Shown: in pieces, positions 62,586 to 64,000 of the stretch
How the letters are laid out: the number at the start of each line of letters is the position of its first letter
Numbering within the stretch: the stretch's first letter is position 1
Assembly: GCF_026745355.1 (NCBI RefSeq)
Contig: NC_079210.1
Coordinates: forward strand, 26,736,029-26,800,028
DNA length: 64,000 nucleotides
Reading direction: 5' to 3'
Source: Beta vulgaris subsp. vulgaris
Lineage: Eukaryota; Streptophyta; Magnoliopsida; Caryophyllales; Amaranthaceae
Translations under genes and position numbers: made by a program
The notes under the pieces: model-generated
Told to the model about the DNA's origin: nothing
What the model saw: only the letters and a program-made list of their open reading frames with translations
Databases searched by the model: none

Positions 62586-62697
62586 AAAAATGCAAATGTA
62601 ACAATATATGACAAGTGGCGAAAGGTAATAATTAACTTCAAATATATTTAATAATGTAAAAATGTACATAGAATTGATAGAAACTAGTACATTCGAG

Positions 62698-63986
62698 CTA
62701 AAATGTATTATCATAGCAATCATCGGTAATGTGGGACATCAACTTAACCCGAACTTCATCTATTTCTTCTTTGGTGAAGTTCCTCGAACTTGGTGTGGAA
62801 TTCTCATAAAACAACCAAGGAATAAACACATATATAAGAATTCAATCATTTTACCGTAGTTAGTAGTTCTAAAAATGACATATACCTTCCTGAAATTCAA
62901 TCAAAACAAATGCAAGCCTAAAAGTCTACACACTAGTTATAATATATCTCATATAATCATGTTCAAAGAAAATTTGGGGTTAAATGACTTGATAAGTACA
63001 TTTTGGGAGCGAAAAGGCCAAAATAGGCCGGAAATGGCCTTTTCGTTCCCGAAATGCAACCAACAACAAATTAAGCCTAAGAATCTACATACTAGTTATA
63101 TTATGCCTCATATAATCATGTTCAAAGAAAATTTGGGGTTAAATCACTTGATAAGTACATTTTGGGAGCGAAAAGGCCAAAATAGGCCGGAAATGGCCTT
63201 TTCGTTCCCGAAATGCAACCAACAACATATGCAAGCTAAGAATCTACATACTAGTTATATTATGCCTCATATAATGATGTTCAAAGAGAATTTGGGGTTA
63301 AATGACTTGATAAGTACATTTTGGGAGCGAAAAGGCCAAAATAGGCCGGAAATGGCCTTTTCGTTCCCGAAATGCAACCACAACAATTAAAGCCTAAAAA
63401 CTACATACTAGTTATATTATGCCTCATATAATCATGTTCAAAGAAATTTGGGGTTAAATCACTTGATAAGTACATTTTGGGAGCGAAAAGGCCAAAATAG
63501 GCAGAAACTAACATATACTAATTAATTAATAAGTTACATACATTTTGAAGATCATCAACATGTTTGCAACGGTTGACGATATCGAGCATGAACCTCATGA
63601 CGTAATACCCACACGCAAGTCCACCTTCTTGTAGCGGACACTAAATTCACCAAAGGATGCAATAAATGACATTGATGTTAGATGTGTATTATGTGTTTTA
63701 TATAAGGAAAAAAAATTAGTCATGTTACCGACTGAATGCCAAACAGGAGATTTTGGTGCTCGAAGTCCTATTGCATTAACCTCCTTCATCACACTACATC
63801 AATACACATTATTATAAGATTAGATGTACATTTAATATTAATAAGTGTGCATATATTGAGTTTCGATTAGGCTACCTATTTAACAATGATTTGACTAGTA
63901 AGGGCCGCATTGTTTCTTTACGCAAAGAATCAAAGTGGTAGGCTTCGTTACGTGACAAACATATTGCAATCAGTGTCCAATGATTC
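62698..63986 (-). CDS. CACTA-borne Ulp1-like (C48) protease, C-terminal exons (partial)
   Basis: Proposed exons on the minus strand are 63986-63876, 63793-63729, 63640-63542 and 62802-62698; the 5' part lies beyond the window. The first exon has NHWTLIAIC (catalytic His) and YHFDSLR (Asp). The third has QEGGLACGYYVMRFML (catalytic Cys) and ends DDLQN before a GTATGT donor. The last has FTKEEIDEVR and stops at 62698. These are hallmarks of C48 proteases of plant CACTA elements, related to SUMO proteases. No stop or frameshift is seen in the visible exons; the junction between exons 2 and 3 needs a GT donor other than the best-looking one, so that boundary is uncertain. The third intron (63541-62803) is filled by 159-bp repeats. 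Confidence 0.78.
62880..63510. repeat. 159-bp tandem repeat with internal hairpin
   Basis: About four units; the ATGTTCAAAG landmark occurs at 62959, 63118, 63277 and 63434. Each of the first three full units contains 16-bp arms (GGGAGCGAAAAGGCCA and its near complement) around a 14-bp loop. Because 159 is divisible by three, a spurious 171-codon ORF runs through it. It lies in an intron of the C48 protease gene. Confidence 0.9.
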
Positions 63987-64000
63987 CTACAACAATAAAA

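Larger units (their letters stand above)
61802..64000 (-). mobile_element. CACTA element 3, 3' part (runs off the window)
   Basis: The terminus CACTAGTGGAAAAATG is inserted in satellite DNA. Subterminal repeats of AAGGGCTGCGC/GCGCAGCCCTT occupy about 61840-62080. The minus-strand C48 protease gene reads toward this end, so it is the 3' end of the element. Confidence 0.8.

Noticed and set aside
62014..62723. Gly/Val-rich and Pro-rich ORFs
   Set aside because: By-products of the C-rich tract, overlapping in several frames.
62875..63390. 171-codon repeat protein
   Set aside because: The 159-bp DNA repeat keeps frame by chance, and it lies in an intron of the minus-strand protease gene.

Overview
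The window looks like plant nuclear DNA, probably from a eudicot. It is AT-rich and intron-bearing, and it is built almost entirely of nested transposable elements and satellite DNA. No intact host gene was recognised. The species cannot be fixed from sequence alone; a repeat-rich (pericentromeric or other heterochromatic) location is an inference.

Region 1 (1-16000). A single 15.2-kb Mutator-like element (MULE) lies at 776-15990, bounded by a 9-bp target duplication (TATTCGTTT). It carries three genes. A FAR1/FHY3-type transposase on the minus strand has a five-exon model that splices in phase to 826 codons with one internal stop. A Ulp1-like (C48) SUMO-protease gene on the plus strand is badly decayed. 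A small intact 144-codon ORF with two F-box-like segments lies inside the giant second intron of the transposase gene. Roughly 270 copies (length/period estimate) of a 20-bp minisatellite (TGATATAGTGTATGTTAAAA) occupy most of the long introns and the intergenic spacer, always on the same strand. A solo LTR sits inside the repeats.

Region 2 (16000-20810). Unclassified repeat DNA carries a perfect 79-bp tandem duplication, a poly(A) retroposon with 13-bp target duplications, a Stowaway MITE, a CACTA fragment, a truncated LTR and the first block of a 232-bp satellite.

Region 3 (20810-29850). A decayed Ty1/copia element of SIRE/Maximus type is inserted in the satellite. It has LTRs, primer-binding site, gag, protease, integrase, reverse transcriptase, RNase H and an extra ORF behind pol. 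Its 3' LTR is truncated.

Region 4 (29851-39406). About 9.6 kb of degenerate 232-bp satellite.

Region 5 (39407-49345). A minus-strand Ty3/gypsy Athila-like element has lost RT/RNase H and most of integrase and carries a 2.83-kb tandem duplication.

Region 6 (49346-60467). Two non-autonomous CACTA elements lie next to or within an LTR-like sequence. Three elements here share a first-exon-like module.

Region 7 (60468-64000). A third satellite block is followed by the 3' end of a CACTA element. That element encodes another C48 protease on the minus strand, one of whose introns is filled with hairpin-bearing 159-bp repeats. The element runs off the window.

The most interesting biology is the MULE. 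It combines a transposase, a SUMO-protease-like gene, an F-box-like gene and a repeated cis motif in its non-coding DNA. The layout recalls Arabidopsis VANDAL elements, whose VANC proteins recognise short repeated motifs in the element's own non-coding DNA.
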